From positions 26,473,922 through 26,537,921 of the forward strand of contig CM034599.1 of the NCBI GenBank assembly GCA_020091685.1: DNA of 64,000 bases. The letters run 5' to 3'. The notes beneath the pieces were generated by a model. The model saw only the letters and a list, made by a program, of their open reading frames with translations, had not been told where the DNA came from and ran no database searches. This document shows positions 39,301-49,115 of the stretch, in pieces (the stretch's first letter is position 1; every line of letters begins with the position of its first letter). This DNA comes from Lutjanus erythropterus (Eukaryota; Chordata; Actinopteri; Lutjaniformes; Lutjanidae). The position numbers and the translations under genes are program-made.

Positions 39301-42300
39301 GACAACCACTTAATTCCGCCTCTCGACACTTTTGAACTCAGTCGGAGCACAAGGCAGGGGGGTGGAAGTGTTTGAGTTTAAAGAAATGAGTGTGTCAGAT
39401 GGAGAGACAGAGGGAGGAAAACACACAGAAGCGGAGGTTGAACTTTCAAAGGGAGAGCAACAGAAGTTGAGACAGAAAAAAAGAGCCGTGGATGGATGCA
39501 CTGCTGATAGCCCTAAATCACAGCGCGCCTCTGTGCCTGCTCCGGTGTGTTGACACAACCTCGGCCAACACTCAAGGACGCTGTTGACTTCCTCTGGTCA
39601 TTAACAGATGAAAAATGACTTAATTGAGAGCCAGACCAGCAGGCGTGTGCATTATTTTAAGTGAATATTGTAATATAGCTTGAAGAATAATTACTAATGG
39701 CTCTCTTTGTTGGCATGTAAAATGGATGAGCATTGGTGCGCTGTGGCTTTTTTAAAGTGGAACTGCATTCATTAGATATGGAAATGGGTTTTGGGCCAAC
39801 TGAATGGGGTGGAGTGGGGGTTCAGTGGTGCATTAGATCTGCCTAACACTAATGGACCTCGCCTCGCGGGCAGAGTAAGTACACTCAGACACACACTCGT
39901 ACAGACTAATGAAAGCACACATGCATGCACAAATGAACACTTCATACCCACTGATGGATGTACATTCAAACTTCAACATGTGCCTGTGTGTGTGTGTGTG
40001 TGTATGTGTCCTCACCAATGGATTGTAGTAGGTTGGCCCCAGGGTTGCGTCCCTGGGAGGGGGCTGCTGTTTGCTGAGTACACCGAGGGCATCCTCCTCG
40101 TAGCCATAGGCCTGGCCTGGGGAAGGAATGGATGGGATATCTGACTGACGAACCAGCCGGAGACTTTTAGCCTGCAGCGACTGTGCGGACAGAAAGACAG
40201 GGAGAGTGGGGAGAGAAGTCAGGGTTTGAGATGGAAAGGATGCCCTGACTTACAAAGTAGCTGAGCACTGCCTGGGGCCATGTGAGACTGAGAGAGTGAC
40301 AGAGTGCAAGAAAGAGCGAGGGGAGGTAGAAGATAAGAAACAAAAGAGAAAAAAGAGGAGGAAAGAAGGAAAGACAGACGTTGAAGTGTAGGAATAGGAC
40401 CAATGGGTCTCATACAAGAACTACTCGTATGAACAGATTTGTTCTAAGTAGAGTTATTTGGGAGAACTTGCCGAATTCACCAAGTTTTTCATACTTTGAT
40501 TTTCCTTTACAAACACAATTTTCAAGTGGTCCAGACCTGTCAGAGGAGTCATGTGCAATTACTCTGCTGTTATAGCCTGTTGTAGCCTCAGCATTTCACT
40601 AATGGATTTTATATTATATGACATTAGTTTTAAGACTCTCTGATGACAAGGCATTAACAGCACTTGTTATTTTTCCTATTCCTTGGCTTTAGCAGTTTCC
40701 TTAATAGAAAGGCGGAGTCACACCCCTTCCAGTGGACCACCATGGGACCTAACTTTGGAAAAAATATTAACTGTAGTTAATGGCAAGAGACAAATTATTT
40801 TTTTCTTTTCCTGTTTGGATCGAACCTTTTCCTTTTATTTCGGTGACGATTCAGTGCGATCTTCAGGTGACACAGCATTAATAATACTCATTATTTGTAC
40901 CATTCCTTGCCTTTAGCGGGTCCCTTATTTCCATTTCTGACACTGTAAAATTTATAGACTTCTTTTTATCTTTTTATCTCCAAAGTTGTTCTTTTTACTC
41001 TTTGATGCCATTGTCATGAATGAACACATATGGGGCAGGAAGCATAGCCTTAAATGGTATTATTGGAAAGTTGATTAAGTTTCAGTTTTATAAGGTTGAA
41101 ATTACCATAAAATATTTATGAATATTTTTTAAAAAGTAATCAGAACTAATAAAACATAGCCATGGAATTTAACCTACATGTTATTCTCAATTTATCTGAC
41201 CTAGTTTAACAGGTTAGCACTGTATCTGGTGAGCTGTCATATTAACACTGGAGTGTATCTTATATCTTATTTGTACAGTTAGTCCCGTGTGTTGGTCAGA
41301 ATTGTGATTAAAGATAGCTAAGTTTGGGAATGGCTGATTTACACACATCTGAAATTAGGAGCATTTGCTGAATTTGATGTAAATTCATACAAACCCACCC
41401 AATGAAAAAGTAAGACAAAGGAAAAATAAGAATTTGAAAATGTTTGTGCATGAGGCCCATTATCTGCTGAGGGAACAGGTAATGAAGGCCATCTCCATCA
41501 TGCATGAAAGCATGAAAACTTCCTACTGTCTTTCTGAAAGTAAGGTGTATTTGTGTGCTCTTCACATAGTTACAGCTAGAATACAAAAAAGAAGAGAGTG
41601 TGCATAATCTCTCTCTTTCATGATTGGTCAGGTCTGGAGGTGAACGTTTCAAACGCTCCATACATTGTACGAAGTGAGCTAATCATTGGTATCAGTCTAG
41701 ATCTGATAAAAGCCCTGAGCTCAGTGTTAACTTAAAGCTTAGCTGTGTGTGTATAGTTTGAGCATAAATTTAACACAGCAGGCGAACGTAGAGAGCAACT
41801 TAATATCATCTCAGTTCACTGTAAGGCTGAATTTAGTATGATTCACGATGATAGTATCACTGCAGATGAAGCTGGAGGACAACATTCATATATCATGCAA
41901 GGTATTTAGTGAGCTAAATGATAAAATTGTTTGTGTGCCTCGTAAGTGCTTTGTCTTAAATTCTGAAACCACATGAGACATTATCTTTCAAAGCAAACAG
42001 GAGGGAGGGTTCACTGTGCCATGTGTGGATTTACAAAGCTACAGGGCTTTTCCATTTGTTCAATTTGATGAACAGCAATGATAAAGCTGTCAGTGGTTTA
42101 TCATTGCTATTCATCATTGTTTCTGGACACCAAACACAAAGCGGTGAGCAAAGTTTCAGGGGCTTTACAGAGAACAGAGGTAAAGTGGACACACTGTTGT
42201 CCTCAGGCCTCTGTCACTGTTACAGCTACTGAAGATATTATACAAAAAATGGCATACTGAGCCTAACAGGACCCATTACACTGTTACAGTAACATGAAAA

Positions 42301-45300
42301 TAATACCTATCAGAAAACAACTCATGTTCCCTCTGCTTATCATCCTATTTCATGTTTCCATATTGACAATGATAACTGTCACAGTTTAATGTATAATATG
42401 TAAGTCCTGCCGCAGGTGGACCAGTGTGTAGGAAATATCATTAGTGGTGAAACAGCAGATTGCAACCTACTCGCCTGCCAAGTGTGTGGGAGAAACTGCA
42501 GTGGCCACGACACTTGTGACAAACGTGAATGGCTGCATCTTATTGTATCCCATTCTGGGCTACATGTCAGTTCAACATCATCATGAGTCTGTGAAAGAGG
42601 ACCCTCAGTCTATGCAGATAAAATCATCTCATTCTAAAGTGATGAAAAGGCAACAATTCTTATTTTCAGGTGATTATACAATAATGAAAATATTTATATT
42701 AATATTATATTCCATTTCTGCCGATAGATCCTCCCAAATGTTACACACTTAATGTTTAAAACAATAACAAAATGACATTGTGAAGTAGCATGGGATCATG
42801 GGAGTTGTTGCTGTCATTCTTAAACAACAACTAGTGCGGATGAAAATCTAGCTGGGTACGACTCCGGCAGAAATCATGTTCACGCACAAGGTCATGTATT
42901 CAAGGCTTATTCACGTTAGATTTAGTCACGTTTGTAGACTTCCTTTCTCACTCTCATCCGACTTATACTGTGCTTTACAACTAGTGGCTAGTAGGAAACA
43001 CATCGTTACAATGAATACATTATGGATTTCTCACTTGGGATAATGTAAGTACACAACAAAACAAAATCTATAACATAGGTCTAGTGTTTTTGGACATTTT
43101 AATGTGGAAAAGTTACATAGTTTAGCTTTGAAATCAAGTTACAGGTCACATGACTCCTTCAGTGTCTTTACAGTTTTGATCCTCATTATCTGCATTATTA
43201 TCTTCATCTTTTTACTGAGTGTCTGTAGCATATTATAAATGACTGTTGTGCATATGAAAGGCTTAACATTGCAAGGTGTGATAGAATACCTGACTTATTA
43301 AGGACAAAAGATGTCAAATCTTTCCATTGTTTCATCTTCCATGTTCAAAGTATGCCTTACTGGACGTGATAAGCCTTTAAATATTACAGCAAATACACCA
43401 GATGGTGTTATTTTTATAAGAACAGTAGATAAGTGACTGTTTTGACAAAAGTCTGGAAAAACTGTTTCCCTCAAATGTTTTAAAATAGTAACTTTGAATT
43501 CCCATAAATTGGACAAAAATAAATAAATAAATTGGTGTTAAGAGCTAAGGTACTGGCAAGGTACTGTCTGTAAGTATTGGCAGTCTCCACTTTTGGAAGA
43601 GGTGCTGCTATTCATTTCTTTTGTTTGACTAGTGGCACAAAACCAGCACATCACAGTTCACAGTGTTGAGGAAAGTTTTACATGTTTTTTTGTATTTTTA
43701 GTGTTTTTGTGAAAATAAAAGTATTAACTGTGTGTTTATGTGTAATTAGCATAACCCAAACCAATAAACTGGTTAGGTGGGGACCAGAGGGAAACGAGTG
43801 ACCTCTAACCAGGACAGATGGATATTTAGGTTCATTATGATGCTAACAGTACATGGGACAAAGTTATTTGATTGTTAAGAGTAGACATAAGCACACCAAC
43901 AGTATTAATGTCAAGTCTGCACATCTTTTGTATTGGTACAAGATGATTTTTTTTTAATAAAAGGTGAATCTTCACCAGGTCAAAGTATGAGAGTGGTTTT
44001 CCACATATATCTGTCATATATACTGAGGACATACTGTGGCTTTTACACTACATAACAGGCTGGAAGGAGAAAATCAATAATAAATACTTTGCTATAGCTT
44101 GACTGCTCATTTAGTTTGTGCTTATAACTTCACCCATATGCCTACCCTTTTCGTGCCAAGCTTGTCAGCCTGTCCTGCATCAGCCATCGTGGCCCTCAGT
44201 GTGTTTCCCGAAGCAGGCAGCACATTGTAAGCCCCTGGGCCTGGAACGTCCGAAACAAGCTCTTCAAAACGCTTGGAGCGGTTCTGGAGGCTGTGACCAC
44301 CGTGGATGTTTAGCTGAAGCGACACGAGTTCAACAGAGAGACAAGCAGACACACAGAGAATTAGATTTCCTCTACAGTATATTTTCTTCAGTAAATTTTC
44401 CCCCTCGCTCTCATCTGGTATATTATAAGCTGCATCTTCTGCCTTCCTAAATTAATAGTTTTAAAAGTTTTAGCAGGAAACAATCAATACAAGAGCAGCT
44501 GGGTAGACAAATTAGATGTTATGTAAACAATTTTACCATGATACAGACTCTGCCTCTGCTTTAATAGTATCTTTTGTTACAGTATATTGATTGATTGGTT
44601 GAACAAGTCTGAAATTTGTCTTACATCGTAGGCCCTTTAACATACATTTGGTCTGGGATTGAGCTTCATAAAAGAGTTTTTCAGTCTAACCTTACTGAAT
44701 CATGGGACCCTGTATCTCTAGTTGGATGGTAATAATCTGTATTCATTGTTCAGGACATGGCTGGGATTAGAAACAATGTTTTTGGCCACTCTTAATATAT
44801 TATTATGGTAGGCTGATGACCATGAGTGAAGCAGGGAAGAACTAGCAACAACTTCATCATCAAATATTTTGACATAAATATAAGAACTATGATGTTTTTT
44901 TGTAGTCTCCTGGTCTGGAAATTCGACCTCACCTAGCCCAGTATATGGCTCTCAGGTACACCCAGGTCTCAACTTAACTCTCTGACCCACAGTACCTTGA
45001 CAGGTGAGGAGTCATACTGTCCAGGTCCTGGTATCCCCTCACTGGACTCATTGACTAATGCCTGTCTTCTGGTCAAGGATAGGAATGGAGCATAGCCATC
45101 TGCAATATGGAAAAAAAAATACAAAGGTAGAATAAACAAGTTTCAATTGTGTTTTAAAGTTCTATATAGATAAAATAGCAGGAACATAGAAAAACCTAAA
45201 CTTAGCCTATATAATATAATGGCTAGTGTAGTGAGTTACACTGCCAGATGAATTATTTTGTGCTTCATCTGTAGGCTACGTAACCTTCACCCACCTATAC

Positions 45301-45994
45301 ATAGTTAGGCTAACATTATGAAGTTTGAATGTTATCTGGTTATAAACACGCTCAAATCATTGCTGATGCCTCTATATGACCTACATTTGTTTACAAAACC
45401 ATGTGTGAGATTTTTATTATGGTGGAAACACACCCTTTTTGTCTTCAAGGGCCTCAAAAATGAACAAAATATGAAGGTTCCTCGTAGAAGAAGGAAAAGT
45501 AAAAGCTAAGTAAAAATCTTCACATTTGAGAAAATGGAACCATGAAAAGCTTTTACATGAAAAGTGGCTTAAATTTTTTTTATCAAAATATTTGCCAATT
45601 ACTGTTCTGTAAACAGAATAATTGATTAATTGGCTATTGTGCTTGTATAATCTGTTGAGTAGTTTAATATATAACAAAATAAACTCTTCACTGTTCTGTA
45701 TGTAAAAATCTTATTTTGCAAATAACTAGTAACTACAGATAAATGCAAAGTTTTCCCTCTGAGATGTAGTGGAGTGTAAGCAGAAAGTGACAGAAAATGA
45801 AAATACTCAAGTAAAGCACTTCTCAAGCAGCCTAAGGTTTTCACTCATATCTCGGTTGTAGCAAATTAACTGGAAAACTTGTTCCCACCTGATATTTTAT
45901 AAGTGGACACGGCAACGTCGTAGGATCCAGGACCAACGGTCGATGAAGTACCGCTTGTTGACATGAAGGTCACTCTTGGAGCGCGAGCGTACAT
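16553..45994 (-). CDS. stpg2: STPG2, sperm-tail PG-rich repeat protein 2 (gene span, ten exons, 3' end not found)
   Basis: Ten minus-strand exons join in phase into 432 residues without a stop: 45889-45994, 44996-45099, 44146-44313, 40016-40180, 35869-35984, 34623-34734, 28919-29026, 21676-21835, 17697-17860 and 16553-16645. Each has an AG acceptor (except the first) and a GT donor. The product carries repeated SHIPPO/STPG motifs of the form P-G-P-G-x-Y near residues 21-25, 59-64, 94-99, 210-216, 260-265, 346-351 and 395-400. The N-terminus (MYARAPR) and the run APFLSLT at residues 39-45 resemble mammalian STPG2. Family knowledge: STPG/ODF3-type proteins are associated with sperm flagella and axonemal microtubules; the exact role of STPG2 is not settled. 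The start is the only ATG before exon 1 that fits the family N-terminus. Human STPG2 is about 459 residues, so one or more 3' exons are missing, either below 16553 or beyond coordinate 1. Identity is secure; the 3' end is not. Confidence 0.9.
16646..17696 (-). other. stpg2: STPG2 intron 9
   Basis: Intron between exons 9 and 10. Contains a 166-codon plus-strand open frame that is AT-rich and rich in Leu/Cys/Phe, with no recognisable family. I see nothing else. Confidence 0.7.
17697..17860 (-). CDS. stpg2: STPG2 exon 9
   Basis: Residues 347-401. It completes [13 protein letters not shown], then encodes [11 protein letters not shown] and a last visible repeat APSPGQYE. The acceptor is CTGTGCAG and the donor GAG|GTAGGA. 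Confidence 0.92.
18283..18336 (+). repeat. (TTTG)n microsatellite
   Basis: About 13 perfect tetranucleotide units in STPG2 intron 8. Confidence 0.95.
19543..20248. mobile_element. hAT-type non-autonomous transposon, ends and target duplication visible
   Basis: A 706-base element whose ends are inverted copies (TATGGCTGTGACA at left; inverted right end TAGGGCTGTGACA). It is flanked by CATACAAG (19535-19542) and AATACAAG (20249-20256), a 7-of-8 match consistent with the 8-base target duplication of hAT elements. No transposase frame. It lies in STPG2 intron 8. Confidence 0.8.
21105..21434. mobile_element. Possible short inverted-end element
   Basis: TTAAAGGGAGGCT at the left is inverted as AGGTAGGGTTTAA-like sequence (CCTACCCTTTAA) at the right. 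About 330 bases, no coding potential, in STPG2 intron 7. Ends are imperfect. Confidence 0.35.
21676..21835 (-). CDS. stpg2: STPG2 exon 8
   Basis: Residues 294-346 plus one base. It begins RFSDVKDV, with a degenerate repeat SPPVGAYND in which the second P-G is lost, then [10 protein letters not shown] and CSTP. The repeat TPGPGSY is completed across the next junction. The acceptor is TTTATTAG and the donor CCAG|GTTAGT. Confidence 0.9.
22783..23293. mobile_element. Possible non-autonomous DNA element with AGCCTGG ends
   Basis: The left end ATTAGCCTGGCATTACC and the right end GGTTCCCAGGCTAAT are inverted relatives. The left terminus also folds on itself (TTAGCCTGG ... CCAGGCTAA). The interior has ACCAATCAGAGCAC and related runs common in fish repeats. 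Confidence 0.45.
24346..24387 (+). repeat. (CA)n microsatellite
   Basis: About 20 perfect CA units within STPG2 intron 7. Confidence 0.95.
28721..28746 (+). repeat. A26 homopolymer
   Basis: 26 consecutive A on the plus strand, about 170 bases downstream of STPG2 exon 7 on the coding strand, where it reads as poly-T. Confidence 0.95.
28919..29026 (-). CDS. stpg2: STPG2 exon 7
   Basis: Residues 258-293. It starts at the repeat [10 protein letters not shown], continues SQFEKP, and ends in PFLSQSE. The acceptor is CCATTAG and the donor GAG|GTACAA. No long open frame covers it; I found it by searching the minus strand for the expected PGPG.Y codons between exons 6 and 8. Its phases fit both neighbours exactly. 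Confidence 0.88.
30380..30743 (+). repeat. Interspersed repeat family A, copy 1
   Basis: Begins GGACCAATGTGTAGGATTTA and ends AAATGTTACACACCGG. Internal blocks such as TTCTTATTTTCAGGTA and ATATTATATTGCATTTTTGCC recur at 42418-42750 and, inverted, at 53671-54028. A non-autonomous DNA element is likely. Confidence 0.75.
30835..31055 (+). repeat. Interspersed repeat family B, copy 1 (partial)
   Basis: CTTCACATTTGAAAAGCTGA, then GTTTGGCAGTTTTGCTTG and CAACTAATCGATTAATCA, the 3' half of a hAT-like fish repeat also seen at 33.5, 45.5, 50.1 and 53.1 kb. Confidence 0.7.
33495..33760 (-). repeat. Interspersed repeat family B, copy 2 (inverted)
   Basis: Contains TGATCGATTAATTTTT and TTTCACTATTTTCTGACATT, the reverse complement of family B blocks. 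Confidence 0.6.
34623..34734 (-). CDS. stpg2: STPG2 exon 6
   Basis: Residues 220-257 (the first codon is split). It has no PG repeat: a charged segment with [10 protein letters not shown] and then [16 protein letters not shown], matching the non-repeat segment seen between repeats in mammalian STPG2. The donor is AAG|GTGAGC, phase 0. A GA-rich plus-strand tract (34.74-34.99 kb) lies directly upstream of the acceptor. Confidence 0.9.
34735..35868 (-). other. stpg2: STPG2 intron 5
   Basis: The acceptor-proximal 250 bases are almost pure purine on the plus strand. A truncated family A copy lies at 35.58 kb. Confidence 0.7.
35578..35640 (+). repeat. Interspersed repeat family A, truncated copy
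   Basis: GAACCAGTGTGTAGGAATTA followed by TGTCATCTAACAGTGAGGTT repeats the first 60 bases of family A, then stops. Confidence 0.55.
35869..35984 (-). CDS. stpg2: STPG2 exon 5
   Basis: Residues 182-219 plus two bases. It contains [13 protein letters not shown] followed by a GPGPGHYYP repeat. The acceptor is TTCTGCAG and the donor AT|GTGAGT, leaving phase 2. KGVHFGN is a recognisable STPG2 block. Confidence 0.92.
35985..40015 (-). other. stpg2: STPG2 intron 4
   Basis: GA-rich (plus) tract next to exon 5, the tandem duplication at 37.05-37.33 kb, otherwise unique AT-rich sequence. Confidence 0.7.
37050..37325 (+). repeat. Diverged tandem duplication
   Basis: Two units, about 37059-37160 and 37190-37320, share TCTCACCAGCAGTA, AAACATGAAA, AATAAAG.AGATACCT and AACTAAAC in the same order. 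In STPG2 intron 4. Confidence 0.65.
40016..40180 (-). CDS. stpg2: STPG2 exon 4
   Basis: Residues 127-181, phase 0 at both ends. It encodes [14 protein letters not shown] and then [10 protein letters not shown], the degenerate repeats that mark STPG2 in this position. The acceptor CGCACAG follows about 200 bases of pyrimidine-rich sequence on the coding strand. The donor is TTG|GTGAGG. Confidence 0.92.
40644..40927 (+). repeat. Diverged direct repeat, 224-base spacing
   Basis: About 60 bases at 40644-40703 (GACAAGGCATTAACAGCACT ... CCTTGGCTTTAGC) recur at 40868-40927 (GACACAGCATTAATAATACT ... CCTTGCCTTTAGC). In STPG2 intron 3. Confidence 0.65.
42418..42750 (+). repeat. Interspersed repeat family A, copy 2
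   Basis: Same start (GGACCAGTGTGTAGGA) and end (AAATGTTACACACTT) as copy 1, with shared internal blocks. Diverged, in STPG2 intron 3. Confidence 0.75.
44146..44313 (-). CDS. stpg2: STPG2 exon 3
   Basis: Residues 71-126, phase 0 at both ends. It contains [16 protein letters not shown] followed by the repeat VPGPGAYNV. The acceptor is CTTCAG and the donor AGG|GTAGGC. A GG.SL...KRF block before a PGPG.Y repeat is typical of STPG2. Confidence 0.92.
44314..44995 (-). other. stpg2: STPG2 intron 2
   Basis: No feature seen beyond the splice sites. Confidence 0.7.
44996..45099 (-). CDS. stpg2: STPG2 exon 2
   Basis: Residues 36-70. The acceptor is TTGCAG after a T-run and the donor AAG|GTACTG. It holds APFLSLT, the stretch best conserved with the mammalian N-terminal region, and the repeat IPGPGQYD. 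The exon enters in phase 1 and leaves in phase 0. Confidence 0.92.
45100..45888 (-). other. stpg2: STPG2 intron 1
   Basis: Contains the partial family B copy at 45.5 kb; nothing else recognised. Confidence 0.7.
45510..45645 (+). repeat. Interspersed repeat family B, copy 3 (partial)
   Basis: CTTCACATTTGAGAAAATGG ... ATTGATTAATTGGC matches the family B 3' half; in STPG2 intron 1. Confidence 0.6.
45889..45994 (-). CDS. stpg2: STPG2 exon 1 (start codon)
   Basis: Coding residues 1-35 plus one base. It begins [10 protein letters not shown] and contains the first repeat, VGPGSYDV. The donor reads CAG|GTGGGA at 45889/45888. The exon sits in a small CpG-richer patch (about 45.9-46.2 kb), unlike the AT-rich surroundings, as expected for a promoter-proximal exon. 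Confidence 0.9.
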
Positions 45995-46189
45995 TTTCAG
46001 AGTTCACCCTTTCAGTCAACGTTAGCTTAACTAAACTTCACGTGCACAGTAGAAACACCTACTAGAGTCGCTCCAAAATCTAAGTGTTTATCATTTTATT
46101 ACATTTGTTAAGCCCAAAGGTCAAAACATTCCTACGCTGCTCTCTGTACGGTGCTGCTGTCAGTGATCTGCGTTATTTTTGCGTGCGTC

Positions 46190-46203
46190 GTTGCTAGGAT
46201 ACC
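46190..46203 (+). promoter_or_regulatory. Candidate RFX X-box upstream of STPG2
   Basis: GTTGCTAGGATACC lies about 195 bases upstream of the STPG2 ATG. The first half-site (GTTGCT) and spacing fit the RFX X-box pattern (GTYNCC, 0-3 bases, RGNAAC), with one mismatch in the second half-site (GGATAC). RFX factors drive ciliary genes, so the position is meaningful, but the motif is degenerate. Confidence 0.4.
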
Positions 46204-46516
46204 ATATCTCACTCCACCGCGACCGAAAACTGTCAGAAAACCAGATATATTTTCAACCACATGTGAAGATATTTGTTACTATAATATCCAGATGAGATTT
46301 AATGACAACGTTTTATGTGGAGAGTTTGTTTTTCTATATGTAAAGTTTTTCATTCATATAGAAATTTTCCAGATCATTTGATTCTTATAGAACCACATTT
46401 TCTATTAAAATCACATTAGTAAACAACAAAAAAGACTAATAAGCTTGTGGAATCGTATTAAATGTTCTACCCTGATACTTTTATCTTAATGCATTTGCTT
46501 AATGTACACCTTATCT

Positions 46517-46519
46517 ATT

Positions 46520-46562
<43 letters not shown>

Positions 46563-46565
46563 TTT
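46517..46565 (+). repeat. (TTTA)n microsatellite
   Basis: About 12 TTTA units in the STPG2/bri3bp intergenic region. Confidence 0.95.
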
Positions 46566-48511
46566 TTTGTCTTTCACTTTCCTCCTATGTTCTTATATGA
46601 AGGCCTATCTGCCATTTGATTCACAAATAGTGGTATACAACTTTGTATGTATTACAGAAAAGAGCAATAAGACTTATAAACAAAGAGAATGCAAGAAAAA
46701 ATAATGAAATAAATAATGTAAATAGCAGTGTAAATGTAATGTAAATGATGTAATTATCTGGACAATGATTTAAAAATTTGCTTAAATTTATTTAACAATA
46801 AAAAATAATGGAGTACTATTAATTTAACATGTATATCAAGATGACTATCATTGACTGTATGCAATGCTGTTACATTTTTATGTAATCTGTGAAAAGAAAA
46901 GGGCAATTTGTATTTATGTTATGTTGTCATTATAAAAGTGCAGGTAATGTAAGATTATTATAAGATTGCTTCTTCCTCCTCTTTCTGTCATGGAATGTGT
47001 ACAAATAGTTTGTGTTGCAGCATTGGCTATTATGTGTTGCAAAATAAATTAAAGTAAACTTGAGCATTTATGTAACTAATAAATTGTGTTGCCATTATTA
47101 GCTTACCTTTATTCATTTTGCTCTTATATTTGTGAAATCATAATAGAATGAATTTTCACCTACTGCAAAATGTCTCATGCCATTATGCTATTATGCATTA
47201 ATATCATGTATATTTAATGTTAAGTGTTGCCATGGTGCAACCATAGTCCAATCTAGTGGGTGACTCCAACCATTTAACCATTAATCTTCCTCTAAATTGG
47301 GCCAGTTAGTGCTCATTTAAAAAGAAAAACTACTTCTGAATGCTCATGTTCCTGTGATTACACAAATTTCAGCAACATATTTTGCTCATTTCTGTCGTAA
47401 AAACAACTGTTCCTGCATTTGGCGGTGTTGCACCACTCTTGTCACCGCTCCTGTTATCATTATTTGCAGCCTTGACCTACTTCCTCCTGCATCATTAGGC
47501 TGCCCCACAATTTACTCAAGATTTGGATAATGAGAACTCAGGGGAGTGCCAGATAAGTAACAAGTGCTCCTCTGGAAGAGCAGTGAACTGCATCCTTATT
47601 TGAATTAAGTGTCACGTCTCATAAGCAGAAGTTTTGGTCTGCTTACTGGTATTTGATTTGACAAATGTTAATAATCCCCAGGAGAAACACTTAGTCAGAG
47701 CATCCAATAACAATGCAAGAACAAAAATCTTGTCCAGTATACAGTGGAGACAAAGACTGCATTTTTATTATGACATGATTACTGTGACTGTAGTGGGCAA
47801 CTTGTCACAGCATTTTCTGATCAGTTTGTTGTGTGAACATCTGCTAACAATGCTGGAAAACAAGGCAACATTTCTGCATCAAATCATAGACTAGGCCATC
47901 TCTCACTCACTTTTCTTTCCTCATGTCAAACACACAGACAGCAGGTATTTTGAACAGCAGTATTTACAGTTTAAACCAACACAACCAACTTCACCACTGG
48001 AGGGGAGCAGCGAGCTTCAGATGACTCTGTCCTGCCTTAGAGTCACATGAAGACAAGTGATGCCTTTAAATGTCGTCGTAAATATGGCAATCATTTGGGA
48101 TTGACACCAATGCAAATGTTTCAAAAGGCAAATGGGAAGGAAAATAGATTTCATAAATATGCAGAAGTACGGGACTTTAGTCACATGACTTGACTTAAAT
48201 CGGACTTAAGTCAAAAATTTGAGGATCTGAGACTTGCTTAACAGGAACTGATAAAAGTTTCAACTTGACTTGACTTGGTGTTCATGACATGAAACTTGAC
48301 TTAACCTTGACACAGATTATTTGAAAGGACTTTAATTTTTTTTTTCATCAAATATTTGCATTGTTCAGGGTAGACCAGTAGACAATAGGGGACAATACAT
48401 GAAGCATCTGTCATGGAGGCAGGTCATCAAAAACAAAACAAACAAACAAACAAAAAAATAGATGTGTTAGCTGTCAGTGTGTTAATTTTTATTCTATTTT
48501 ATTTGTTTATC

Positions 48512-48513
<2 letters not shown>

Positions 48514-48568
<55 letters not shown>
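48514..48568 (+). repeat. (GT)n microsatellite upstream of bri3bp
   Basis: About 27 GT units followed by an alternating TATATA/CACACA stretch, about 370 bases before the bri3bp ATG. Confidence 0.95.
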
Positions 48569-48569
<1 letters not shown>

Positions 48570-48768
48570 ATATATCTGTATATATATATTTGTATATATA
48601 CATACACACACACTCATACATATAGGATGAAATGTCTATTTACTTGTAAAATGTAATGTAAAATTAAATTGGATCAGTAAAAAATTTAATTTATTGCTTC
48701 AGCTGATCAAAACTGATTGGACATCCGCACAAAAAGTGGTGAGACCACTTCAGGGCGGAGAAGCTGGA

Positions 48769-49012
48769 ATGTATGAGGCGTCTTGAAGGTAACACGTGTT
48801 ATCATCACCACCATCACAGCCAGTCTGTCATATCCCAGCAAGGTGTCACCTTAGGCAGCTACATATCTGGTCTACCTTGCGTTTTATTGAACCATTTTGA
48901 TACACGTTTCTGCTGGACATCTCGGGGCATTTGTTGCCATGAAGGGAATCAGGTTTTTCGTGGTTTTCTTGGTGCTTTCCGCGTCTCTGCTGTGCACAAC
49001 CGAGGCGGCTAG
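48769..49012 (+). other. Upstream ATGs before bri3bp, one overlapping the main start
   Basis: An ATG at 48769 opens a short five-codon frame. An ATG at 48773 opens a 79-codon frame that runs past the bri3bp ATG (48939) in another frame and stops at 49012. The second contains a His5 run. They matter only if transcription starts above 48769, which cannot be seen here. Confidence 0.3.
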
Positions 49013-49115
49013 GAGCAGGACCAGCAACCAGAACAGCTTCCGACGGGCAGCTAACGGCATCTACCAGACCCTGAGCAGTGTCTTCGGAGAGGACAACATC
49101 AGAGGGTTATACAAG
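48939..49115 (+). CDS. bri3bp: bri3bp exon 1
   Basis: Residues 1-59: signal-like segment, then an Arg/Asn/Ser-rich stretch and SSVFGEDNIRGLYK. The donor is AAG|GTGAGT at 49115/49116. The exon and the following 150 bases are CpG-rich compared with the surroundings, consistent with a promoter-proximal CpG patch. Confidence 0.95.

Larger units (their letters stand above)
40181..44145 (-). other. stpg2: STPG2 intron 3
   Basis: A 200-base GA-rich (plus) tract next to exon 4, the 224-base-spaced direct repeat, and family A copy 2. Confidence 0.7.
45995..48938. other. Divergent STPG2/bri3bp intergenic region
   Basis: Holds the promoters of both genes. CpG-richer sequence is confined to about 45.9-46.2 kb and to the bri3bp first exon side. 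In between are TTTA and GT microsatellites and AT-rich sequence with no ORF I can support. Confidence 0.6.

Noticed and set aside
48897-48938. Upstream extension of the bri3bp reading frame.
   Set aside because: It would begin at TTG; the ATG at 48939 has a good context and begins the signal-like segment.
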